Of a stretch of DNA of 6,579 bases, positions 1-6,281 are shown in pieces. Position numbers and translations under genes: made by a program. Source of the stretch: an uncultured Collinsella sp. (GTDB taxonomy: Bacteria; Actinomycetota; Coriobacteriia; Coriobacteriales; Coriobacteriaceae); assembly GCA_900556515.1 (NCBI GenBank), contig USPH01000080.1, forward strand, positions 1 through 6,579. Reading direction: 5' to 3'. The first letter of the stretch is position 1, and each line of letters opens with the position of its first letter. The notes beneath the pieces are model-generated. The model ran no database searches. It was not told where the DNA came from and saw only the letters and a program-made list of their open reading frames with translations.

Positions 1-28
1 GGCAGCGTCAGATGTGTATAAGAGACAG
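1..28 (+). other. Nextera/Tn5 library adapter (read 1 side), not genomic
   Basis: These 28 bases match the 3' part of the Illumina Nextera read-1 transposase adapter, ending in the 19-base Tn5 mosaic end AGATGTGTATAAGAGACAG at 10-28. The match is recalled from the known adapter sequence and is base-perfect by eye. Genomic sequence begins at 29. Translation of the adapter yields the tell-tale peptides MCIRDR (frame starting at 12) and MYKRQ (frame starting at 14), so any gene start called inside it is spurious. Confidence 0.97.
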
Positions 29-29
29 G

Positions 30-1427
30 ATGCTCGGCAAGCCGCTCGCCGAGGACATCATCGCCTGGTCCTATATGGACCTGCTCGAACGTTCCACCAA
101 GCAGATCAAGCTCTCCGTTTCGCACAAGACCCTCTCCGAGCTCCATCCTGCCGACATCGCCGACATCATCGAGCAGCTCGACCCGCGCCTACGTGCGCAG
201 GTGTTTGCGCAGCTCGATACTGCCCAGGCCGCCGAGGCCATCTCGGAGTTCGATGACGACGAGCTTATGACCGAGATGCTCGAGGGCCTGTCCGACACGG
301 ACGCATCGTCGATGCTGGCCATGATGGACCCGGACGATGCAGCTGACCTGATCGACGAGCTCGATTACGAGAAGGCCGAGAAGCTCCTGCGCCTTATGGG
401 CGTCAAGGAGGAGAAGGCCATTCGTAACCTGCTCGGATACGAGGAGGATACCGCCGGCCGCATCATGACCTCGGAGTTTGTCTCCCTGCCCGCCACGGCA
501 ACGGTCGGTGACGCCATCGAGGCGATTCGCGAGCTCGACGAGGACTTCGAGAGCGTCTACTACGTCTATACCGAGGATCCGAGCGGCATGCTGACGGGCG
601 TGCTTTCGCTGCGCACGCTGATCGTAGCTGACCGCGATGCCACGCTGGGACAGCTGGCCTATCGCGACCTGGTCTATGTGTCGCCCGACGAGGACCAGGA
701 AGACGTGACGGACGAGATGACCAAGTACGACCTGGTTGCCATCCCTGTCTGCGACGAGAACCGCCACATCCTAGGTATCGTGACCTTCGATGACGCCATG
801 GACGTTATCGCCGAGGAGCACCAGGAGGACCTGCAGATCGCCGGTGTCGGCTCGGGCGATAGCGCGTCGGACGACTCGACGAACGTGCTCAGCTGGTTCG
901 TGCATCGTCAGTACTGGGTCGTCGTGTGGGGCATCGCCTCGTGCATTATGGCGACGGTGCTGGGGACGGCGCTGGGCTCCGCGCATCTGGTGGTGTTCCC
1001 CATGTGCGCCATGCCGCTCGTGCTGCTGGCGGCCTCGCGCATGGTGTCGTTCGTCAAGAACTACTTCCTGGAGTATGACGGTCACGACGACGAGCCCAAG
1101 CCGTATCTGGGGTTCTTTTTCCAGAGCACGGGCATGGGTCTGATTCTGTCACTCGTGACCTACCTGTGCGCCCAGCTGGTGCGCACCGCCGCGTTCCCCG
1201 ATGCGCCCATGTTTGAGGAGCAACTCTTTACTGGGTGCTTTAATATCGCTGCCATCATTTGCCTGGTTGGCAACATGAGCGCCGTGATTTACCTGATGGT
1301 GCTGTTCTGGCGTGACGAGCATGACCTCAACACGTCGGGCACCGCCATGAACGTTATTGCCGTCATGATCTCGTGCGTAGCGTACTGCGCCGCTGCGGTG
1401 CTGCTCACCATGTCGGTCATTGGTTAG
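30..1427 (+). CDS. MgtE_N/CBS-domain membrane protein, magnesium-transport associated, 5'-truncated
   Basis: This is the 3' part (465 codons) of a protein related to MgtE magnesium channels; the contig edge cuts its start. Numbering from the Met at base 30, residues 1-35 (including IIAWSYMDLLE) resemble the tail of the PRC-barrel region that precedes MgtE_N in one actinobacterial architecture, so perhaps 150-200 N-terminal residues are missing. Residues ~36-140 are the helical MgtE_N domain (LHPADIADIIEQLDP, then acidic repeats). Residues ~141-270 are a CBS pair (TAGRIMTSEFVSLP; VAIPVCDENRHILGIVTFDD). Five hydrophobic segments follow at about 294-316, 319-347, 358-388, 399-427 and 437-463. 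In MgtE the cytosolic N and CBS domains bind Mg2+ and gate the pore. Here the membrane part lacks a recognisable GGNxGxQ-like motif, and the last helix has no acidic residue. I therefore infer a Mg2+-sensing partner of the transporter encoded 8 bases downstream rather than a standard channel. The Met at 30 is probably internal; the upstream in-frame ATG at 12 is adapter. Confidence 0.85.
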   Translation: MLGKPLAEDIIAWSYMDLLERSTKQIKLSVSHKTLSELHPADIADIIEQLDPRLRAQVFAQLDTAQAAEAISEFDDDELMTEMLEGLSDTDASSMLAMMDPDDAADLIDELDYEKAEKLLRLMGVKEEKAIRNLLGYEEDTAGRIMTSEFVSLPATATVGDAIEAIRELDEDFESVYYVYTEDPSGMLTGVLSLRTLIVADRDATLGQLAYRDLVYVSPDEDQEDVTDEMTKYDLVAIPVCDENRHILGIVTFDDAMDVIAEEHQEDLQIAGVGSGDSASDDSTNVLSWFVHRQYWVVVWGIASCIMATVLGTALGSAHLVVFPMCAMPLVLLAASRMVSFVKNYFLEYDGHDDEPKPYLGFFFQSTGMGLILSLVTYLCAQLVRTAAFPDAPMFEEQLFTGCFNIAAIICLVGNMSAVIYLMVLFWRDEHDLNTSGTAMNVIAVMISCVAYCAAAVLLTMSVIG

Positions 1428-1431
1428 GTGG
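1426..1431 (+). promoter_or_regulatory. Ribosome binding site deciding the GTG start of the NRAMP-type gene
   Basis: AGGTGG lies 4 bases before the GTG at 1436 and overlaps the stop codon (TAG, 1425-1427) of the upstream gene. It is the only Shine-Dalgarno-like sequence near the start and supports the GTG over the ATG at 1373. The overlap suggests translational coupling. The spacing is on the short side. Confidence 0.55.
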
Positions 1432-1435
1432 TCGC

Positions 1436-2698
1436 GTGCAAAATACCAAGCAAAAGTCGGGCACCAAGCAAAAGTTGACCATCGCGGCCATCTTTGGCGC
1501 TATGGGTCCCGGTCTGCTGGCGGCGCTTTCGGGCAATGACGCCGGCGGCATTGCAACGTATTCCAGCGCGGGCGCCAGCTACGGCTACAAGATGCTCTGG
1601 ATGCTTCCCGTCATGACTGTGCTGCTCATCGTGACGCAGGAGACCGCGGCGCGCTGCGGCTGCGTCACGGGCAAGGGCCTGGCATCGCTCATTCGCGAGC
1701 GCTTTGGCGTGCGCAAGAGTGTACTTGCTATGGCGGCGCTGTTGATCGCCAACACAGCCGTGACCATTTCGGAGTTTGCGGGTATTGCGAGCGGCCTTGC
1801 CCTCTTTGGCGTGCCGGCGAGCATCTCGGTGCCGTTGGTGGCGCTGCTGGTGTGGATGCTTACCATGTCGGGCAGCTTCCAGCGCATCGAGAAGATCCTG
1901 CTGCTGGTGAGCTGCGTGTTCGTGACCTATATTGTCGCCGCGTTTATGGCTGGCCCCAACTGGGGTGAGGTCGCGGTCGACCTGGCCGTGCCTAACATTC
2001 AAAATGACCCCAGCTACGTGTCGCTCGTGGTCGCAACGATCGGTACCACCATCGCGCCGTGGATGATTTTCTTGGCGCAGAACAACGTGGTCGATAAGAA
2101 CGCGGGCGAGGACGATATCGTGCTGCAGCGCATCGATACCGTGAGCGGCTCGCTTGCCGCCGATGTCATTGCCGGCTTTATTATCATCACGACCGGTACG
2201 GTGTTGTTCCCGGCGGGTATTCAGATTAGCGATGCCGCCGATGCTGCCCGCGCGCTGGAGCCTATTGCGGGTCAGTGGTCCACGGTACTGTTTGCCTCGG
2301 GCCTGGTCGCGGCGAGCTTCTTGGCTGCCTGCGTGCTGCCGGGCGTTACGTCGAGCGCTATCTGCGAGGCATTTGGCTGGGAGCGCGGTGCCGACCGCAG
2401 CTGGGACGAGGCCCCGGTTTACCGCGGCATCATTACGGCCATCATCGGCATTTCTGCCGTGTTGGTGCTCATGCCCGGCGTCGATCTGTTCCAGATTATG
2501 ATGACCTCGCAGGTCATCAATGGCGTGCTACTGCCCGTGGTTCTGGTGTTCCAGGTGGTTATCGCCGCCGACCGTCACATCATGGGTGCCAACCGCAATG
2601 GCCGCGTGTGGAACGTGCTCACTTGGGCGACTATCGGCGTGATTACGGTGCTCACGGTTGTCATGTTTGTCCTGCAGGCGATGGGCTACAGCGCTTAG
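1436..2698 (+). CDS. NRAMP-related magnesium transporter (NRMT-like)
   Basis: A 420-residue polytopic inner-membrane protein of the SLC11/NRAMP fold, near the usual family length. The first helix has GPGLLAALSGNDAGGIATYSSAGA (16-20 residue core around 25-44), where the canonical metal-binding DPGN is replaced by D35-A-G-G38. The sixth-helix motif is TIAPWMIFLAQ (205-215), where canonical MPH is A207-P208-W209, so the soft-metal ligand Met and the His are gone. As I recall, this pattern of substitution distinguishes NRAMP-related Mg2+ transporters (Clostridium acetobutylicum, Eggerthella lenta EleNRMT) from Mn2+/Fe2+ NRAMPs. Substrate Mg2+ is therefore inferred, supported by the MgtE_N/CBS gene 8 bases upstream. 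The start is GTG 1436: an ATG at 1373 would add 21 polar, His/Arg-rich residues (MRSVLRRCGAAHHVGHWLGG) that are simply the upstream gene read out of frame. A terminator follows at 2721-2751. The alternative, a Mn2+ MntH, is unlikely given the altered site. Confidence 0.88.
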   Translation: MQNTKQKSGTKQKLTIAAIFGAMGPGLLAALSGNDAGGIATYSSAGASYGYKMLWMLPVMTVLLIVTQETAARCGCVTGKGLASLIRERFGVRKSVLAMAALLIANTAVTISEFAGIASGLALFGVPASISVPLVALLVWMLTMSGSFQRIEKILLLVSCVFVTYIVAAFMAGPNWGEVAVDLAVPNIQNDPSYVSLVVATIGTTIAPWMIFLAQNNVVDKNAGEDDIVLQRIDTVSGSLAADVIAGFIIITTGTVLFPAGIQISDAADAARALEPIAGQWSTVLFASGLVAASFLAACVLPGVTSSAICEAFGWERGADRSWDEAPVYRGIITAIIGISAVLVLMPGVDLFQIMMTSQVINGVLLPVVLVFQVVIAADRHIMGANRNGRVWNVLTWATIGVITVLTVVMFVLQAMGYSA

Positions 2699-2720
2699 CG
2701 CCTCTTTTGGACTCCAAACA

Positions 2721-2751
2721 GGCCGCCGCCATGGGCTGCGGCCCGTTTTTT
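2721..2751 (+). terminator. Rho-independent terminator after the magnesium operon
   Basis: GGCCGC pairs with GCGGCC, a C/T mismatch follows, then GCC pairs with GGC around an ATG triloop (2721-2743). Next comes CG and six T (2746-2751). It begins 22 bases after the transporter stop. On the minus strand the same stem is followed only by TGTTTGG, so it would be a weak terminator for the convergent acyltransferase gene; no better minus-strand terminator was seen in 2699-2808. Confidence 0.85.
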
Positions 2752-2808
2752 GCCCGCGACCTCTTGGGGCCGGCTCTAAAAGAGTGATTTTGGGTTGTTT
2801 GCTGCGGA

Positions 2809-5025
2809 CTACTTGTCGGTGCCCAGCTTGTGCGGCTTGAGAGCGAGCGCGTTGACGAGCGCGTCGGTGGCAGACTTGACGGCTGCCGGCTGCGGATCGT
2901 TGACGTGATCCTCGGGGTGTACGGGCAGGTCCTTCTTGACGGCATCGTGGATCAAGTTGAGGTACTCAGTCACGCCAGTGGTCGATAGGTGCGTGCCATC
3001 GCCATCGAACAGGTCGTTGCGGTTAGCGCTGTATCCGTACCAATCGATAACGCGCACGTTCTTGTAGCGCGTAGCGGCGTTGGCGATGGCCTGGTTGGTA
3101 GAGCCAACCCACGGCTGCGGGCTGCGCGTGTTCACAAACACCACAATACGCTTATCTCCTGCATCGGCCATGATGGCGTCGATCTGGTCGTCGGTTACCA
3201 AGCCGTTGGTGCCCAGTGCAAAGACCACGATCTTGCCGGCAAGGTTCTGCTGGATATAGCCCTCAAATGTCGCACGGCCCGCATCGAACTGGCGGCCCTT
3301 TTCGGCATCGATATGGCTGTGCGGGAACACACCGTCAAAGGCGTCCACGGCACGCAGCGACACGGAGTCACCGATCATCAACAGGTCGTAGGAGCCGTCG
3401 GGGAAGCCGTCGTTGTCCTTGTCGGTGTCGTCGGCCGCTTGCTGGTCTTTCGGTGCGGTGTTTTTGGCTTCCTTGTTCAGAACCTCGGCGCCCTCGCCGC
3501 TCAGCGCAGACGTCTCGGGCACAAAGATCAGGCCGCCCAGTGCAACGACCAACACGACAGCGCAGGCTGCGCAGGCAGGGACGTGCGCGCGCACCCAGTT
3601 GGCGGGCGTGGTGGTGCCATCGCGGAACTCGGATACGGTGCGGCCGAAGGCGCCCTTCCTAAACGGCGTCTCGATAAAGCGATATGAGCATTCGGCCACG
3701 GCGACCACCAACAGCACCTGCAAAATGTACTGCCACCACGGTGTATCGTTGATGTTGGCGACCGGGTTCATGAGCAACAGCAGGGGATAGTGCCACAGGT
3801 AGATGCTGTACGAGCGCTTGCCAACCCACACGAGCGGCTCGGCGGACAGCGCGCGGGCAACCATTCCCTGGGGCTGCACGCAGGCCGCGATGACCATGAG
3901 CGTGAGGATCGAGCACAGCAGTGTGCCTCCGCGATACTGGAAGGCAGTGTAGCCGTTGGTGAGCGCGACCATGGCGGCAAGGCCAACCAGACCCACGACG
4001 CCCAACACATCGATGGATGCGGGCGAGGACCAAAAACGCACGAGGGCGCTCGGCTGTGCCGGGGCGGTCTCGGCTGCTTCGTCGGCCTTCTCGCCAGGCT
4101 TGCCCTCGGCGTTCTTGCCGTGCTTGGCGGCGCCAGCTAGGCGATTGAGCCCCAAACGACGAGCGAGACGCACCGGCGCCAGGTCGCGATCGGGGATAAA
4201 GGCCATCCAGGCACCCAGCAGCAGCGAGAACACACGGGTGTCGGTGCCGTAGTACACGCGGCTGGGGTCGGCGGCGGGGTTATAGAGCACCATCATGGCG
4301 ATGGCGGAGACAGCAGCCAAGCCCAGAACCACGCGGCGCGTGTTGGGCTTGCTCACATGCATGGATACCATGGCAAACAGCAGTGGCGGCCAAATCAGGT
4401 AGAACTGTTCCTCGATGGCAAGCGACCAAAAGTGCGTGAGCGGCGAGGGGTCGCCCAGAGCATTGAAGTACGAGACGTTTTGGGCAATCTGCCACCAGTT
4501 GTTGAAGAACAGCAGCGACGGCAGGATGTCGGGGCGCATCTTGGTGAGCATCACGTGGTTAAAGATAGTGCACAGCGCGCAGGTTACAAACACTACCGTT
4601 ACCACGGCGGGGACCAGGCGACGGATGCGGCGAATCCAGAAGCTCTTGAGGTCGATGCGTCCGGTCTTAGCGACTTCGTTGAGCAGCAGGCGCGTGATCA
4701 GATAGCCCGAAAGCACAAAGAAAATCGTGACACCGAGCAGACCGCCCTGCGCCCACGTGAGGTTGAGGTGATAGAGCACCACCGCGACGACGGCAAGCGT
4801 GCGCAGGCCGTCAAGGGCAGGGATGTAGCGGGACTTGGGGCGAGCAGGCGTCTGCTCCGCGGCGGGAGTGTTGGCGCGGCCCGCGTTGTTGGCAGAAGTG
4901 CGATGGGGGCTCGCGGTGCGTCGCGGCTCGTTGGCACGGCGTTCGCTCTTCACGCGTTCGTGCGGCGCCGGCTCGTTGCCCGTGCGGCGTCGACCGCGCG
5001 AGCCCGATTGCGAGAATTGTTCCAT
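2809..5025 (-). CDS. OatA-like membrane O-acyltransferase with C-terminal SGNH domain
   Basis: A 738-residue two-domain protein. Residues 1-66 are a charged, Arg/Pro-rich, probably disordered cytoplasmic tail. Residues ~67-455 form the acyltransferase-3 membrane domain: IPALDGLRTLAVVAVVLYHL (68-87, candidate catalytic His86), GGLLGVTIFFVLSGYLITR (94-112), THFWSLAIEEQFYLIWP (197-213) and SYSIYLWHYPLLL (405-417). A cytoplasmic-looking Lys/Glu/Ala insert lies at ~298-325. A further helix (~481-503) leads to an extracytoplasmic linker and an SGNH hydrolase-type domain (~545-698): MIGDSV with nucleophile Ser554, ALGTN with Asn607, and DGDGTHL with Asp676 and His679. In this family the membrane part passes acetyl groups across the membrane and the SGNH part places them on an acceptor: peptidoglycan MurNAc in OatA, other glycans in relatives. 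The acceptor here is unknown. All key residues are present, so it looks functional. The ATG at 5025 has only a weak upstream GGATG. It stands alone, convergent to the magnesium operon and divergent from rbsK. Confidence 0.92.
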   Translation of the reverse strand: MEQFSQSGSRGRRRTGNEPAPHERVKSERRANEPRRTASPHRTSANNAGRANTPAAEQTPARPKSRYIPALDGLRTLAVVAVVLYHLNLTWAQGGLLGVTIFFVLSGYLITRLLLNEVAKTGRIDLKSFWIRRIRRLVPAVVTVVFVTCALCTIFNHVMLTKMRPDILPSLLFFNNWWQIAQNVSYFNALGDPSPLTHFWSLAIEEQFYLIWPPLLFAMVSMHVSKPNTRRVVLGLAAVSAIAMMVLYNPAADPSRVYYGTDTRVFSLLLGAWMAFIPDRDLAPVRLARRLGLNRLAGAAKHGKNAEGKPGEKADEAAETAPAQPSALVRFWSSPASIDVLGVVGLVGLAAMVALTNGYTAFQYRGGTLLCSILTLMVIAACVQPQGMVARALSAEPLVWVGKRSYSIYLWHYPLLLLMNPVANINDTPWWQYILQVLLVVAVAECSYRFIETPFRKGAFGRTVSEFRDGTTTPANWVRAHVPACAACAVVLVVALGGLIFVPETSALSGEGAEVLNKEAKNTAPKDQQAADDTDKDNDGFPDGSYDLLMIGDSVSLRAVDAFDGVFPHSHIDAEKGRQFDAGRATFEGYIQQNLAGKIVVFALGTNGLVTDDQIDAIMADAGDKRIVVFVNTRSPQPWVGSTNQAIANAATRYKNVRVIDWYGYSANRNDLFDGDGTHLSTTGVTEYLNLIHDAVKKDLPVHPEDHVNDPQPAAVKSATDALVNALALKPHKLGTDK

Positions 5026-5064
5026 AAAACATCATCCAATGACGAGAATAATCAGCACGCCTTC

Positions 5065-5070
5065 ATTGTA
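5065..5070 (-). promoter_or_regulatory. Candidate -10 element for the acyltransferase gene
   Basis: Read on the minus strand this is TACAAT, one mismatch from TATAAT, placed about 40 bases before the ATG at 5025. That gives a plausible leader of roughly 30 bases. No good -35 hexamer is visible 16-18 bases further upstream, so this is tentative. Confidence 0.3.
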
Positions 5071-5089
5071 GCTGCCTGCTCCTGTGAAT

Positions 5090-5108
5090 GCTTGCTGCTG
5101 GCGCAAGC
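5090..5108. repeat. Inverted repeat in the divergent intergenic region, possible operator
   Basis: GCTTGC (5090-5095) and GCAAGC (5103-5108) are perfect 6-base arms around TGCTGGC. The repeat sits between two divergent genes and just upstream of the minus-strand -10 candidate, where a regulator could touch either promoter. It has no T-run, so it is not a terminator. A 6-base repeat could arise by chance. Confidence 0.3.
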
Positions 5109-5200
5109 TCAAGCGCGCGTCCACATCAAAGTGAACTAAAGTTATAGGGGGTGCGAGAGTGCACGATCGACGGCTGGCGGTGGGCATAAGGCCCGCAGAT

Positions 5201-5207
5201 GAGGAGG
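5201..5207 (+). promoter_or_regulatory. Strong ribosome binding site of rbsK
   Basis: GAGGAGG sits 5 bases before the ATG at 5213. It fixes the start there and rules out the in-frame GTG at 5159, which would add 18 residues with no comparable site ahead of it. An AT-rich stretch at 5127-5138 (TAAAGTTATAGG) may hold the -10, but I see no convincing -35. Confidence 0.8.
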
Positions 5208-5212
5208 TTTCC

Positions 5213-6175
5213 ATGGCAGATCGCGGCATCGTTGCGGTGTTCGGCAGCATGAACATGGACCTTTCGGTGGCGTGCGAGCGCATACCGCGTGCGGGCGAGA
5301 CCGTCGGCGGCAGCGGGTTTATCACCAACGCCGGCGGCAAGGGCGCCAATCAGGCCGTAGCTGCCGCGCGTATGGGTGCGCGCACGTGCATAATCGGCGC
5401 TGTTGGGCGCGACACCTTTGGCGATGCGCTTGTGGCAGGGCTCCAGGATGCCGGCGTGGGCGTTGAGTTCGTGGCGCTTCGCGATGACGTGGAGACCGGT
5501 ACCGCGACTATCATTCGCTGCGAGAGCGACAACCGCATTATCCTGTCACCGGGTGCCAACCATGCGCTTGCGGGCGGGGACGTTGCCTGCGCGCTGAGGC
5601 GTCTGGTGGTCCATGAGCTCGACGGCGACGCCAGCGAGATTGCCCCGGCTGCCGGAAGCGTCTTTATCGCCCAGGGTGAATGTGACCTTGCAGCGACGGC
5701 CGATGCGCTTGTTTGCGCTCACGAGCTGGGGTTCTATACGGTCTTTAATCCAGCGCCTGCTTGTGAGTTACCTGCGGAGGTCTGGTCTGCGGTCGACTTG
5801 GTCTGCCCCAACGAGACCGAGTGCCAGGTGCTGACGGGTGTCCTGCCCAAGGACGATGAGAGCTGCGTCGCCGCGCTCAAAGCCCTGCTTGCCAAGGGCG
5901 CCGGCGCCGCGGTCATCACGCTGGGCGGCGCCGGCTCAGTTACGCTCGGCGATGGCGGTGAGCTGCTGCGCATGCCGGCACTTTCGAGCACGGTAGTCGA
6001 TACCACGGCCGCCGGCGATACGTTTATCGGCGCGTTGGCGGCGGCTCGCCTAGAGGGCCTGCCGCTCTTTGAGTGCATGGCCGCGGGTGCTCGCGCCTCG
6101 GCAGTGACGGTGTCGCGCCTGGGCGCTCAGCAATCGATTCCCACGCGCGCCGAAGTTGAACATTGGTTTGGTTAA
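5213..6175 (+). CDS. rbsK: Ribokinase (PfkB family)
   Basis: A 320-residue cytosolic sugar kinase of normal ribokinase length (about 300-320), phosphorylating D-ribose with ATP to ribose 5-phosphate. Signatures in order: FGSMNMDL (10-17) with substrate-contacting Asp16; the di-Gly region TNAGGKGANQAVAAARMGA (38-56, PfkB signature 1); CPNETE, as in the PNETE of known ribokinases; VITLGGAGSV, ahead of the nucleotide site; and VDTTAAGDTFIGAL (262-275, PfkB signature 2) with catalytic base Asp269 in the AAGD anion hole. The DTTAAGDTF form matches bacterial RbsK rather than fructokinase or adenosine kinase, though a deoxyribokinase or other pentose kinase cannot be excluded. The next gene, 30 bases downstream, begins as a nucleoside hydrolase, so the likely ribose source is nucleoside breakdown; no ribose ABC transporter genes are visible. 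No frameshift or missing key residue. Confidence 0.93.
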   Translation: MADRGIVAVFGSMNMDLSVACERIPRAGETVGGSGFITNAGGKGANQAVAAARMGARTCIIGAVGRDTFGDALVAGLQDAGVGVEFVALRDDVETGTATIIRCESDNRIILSPGANHALAGGDVACALRRLVVHELDGDASEIAPAAGSVFIAQGECDLAATADALVCAHELGFYTVFNPAPACELPAEVWSAVDLVCPNETECQVLTGVLPKDDESCVAALKALLAKGAGAAVITLGGAGSVTLGDGGELLRMPALSSTVVDTTAAGDTFIGALAAARLEGLPLFECMAAGARASAVTVSRLGAQQSIPTRAEVEHWFG

Positions 6176-6205
6176 ACGATAAAGACGGAGAAGCGGAGTA
6201 GAACA

Positions 6206-6280
6206 ATGGCAATCAAGAAGCTGATCCTTGATCTGGATATGGGAGTGGACGATGCGATGGCGCTGGCCTATGCCATCGCT
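6206..6280 (+). CDS. Nucleoside hydrolase, first 25 codons only (3' end lost at chimeric join)
   Basis: The start MAIKKLILDLDMGVDDAMAL carries the N-terminal calcium-binding signature DxDxGxDD (D9, D11, G13, D15, D16) of inosine/uridine-preferring nucleoside hydrolases, which cleave ribonucleosides to base plus ribose. GGAG at 6195-6198, 7 bases before the ATG, is a suitable ribosome binding site. The 30-base gap after rbsK suggests one operon, and the hydrolase product ribose is the substrate of RbsK. Similarity stops after about residue 25 (AYAIA), where the frame runs without a stop into ABC exporter sequence. A complete family member would be about 300-330 residues, so most of this gene is missing from the window. 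Substrate preference cannot be judged from the fragment. Confidence 0.8.
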
Positions 6281-6281
6281 C
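6281..6281. other. Probable chimeric junction (uncertain by about 10 bases)
   Basis: Upstream is nucleoside hydrolase in the GC-rich codon style of the window. Downstream is the interior of an ABC exporter, without its own start, using codons such as AGA, GGA, ACA and CCG that are less typical of the preceding genes. The frame happens to stay open. A real gene would not join the first 25 residues of a hydrolase to the fifth helix of an exporter, so an assembly or amplification chimera is the best reading. Confidence 0.8.

Noticed and set aside
12..29. ATG at base 12 as the start of the MgtE-like protein
   Set aside because: It lies inside the Nextera adapter; its first residues are translated adapter.
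1373..1435. ATG at 1373 as the start of the NRAMP-type transporter
   Set aside because: It overlaps the upstream gene by 55 bases, adds a non-family His/Arg-rich stretch and lacks a ribosome binding site, whereas GTG 1436 has AGGTGG just before it.
2761..2784. CTCTT/AAGAG inverted repeat as a minus-strand terminator for the acyltransferase
   Set aside because: The stem is only five pairs and is not followed by a T-run on the minus strand.
2989..3687. Plus-strand 232-residue frame opposite the SGNH domain
   Set aside because: Antisense shadow of the acyltransferase gene; Val/Gly/His-rich with no motif.
4357..5139. Plus-strand 260-residue frame opposite the acyltransferase
   Set aside because: It is an antisense shadow in GC-rich DNA: no recognisable domain, a highly charged composition, and it covers a clearly real gene on the other strand.
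5159..5212. GTG at 5159 as an earlier ribokinase start
   Set aside because: The strong GAGGAGG is placed for ATG 5213, and residues added upstream do not belong to the ribokinase fold.
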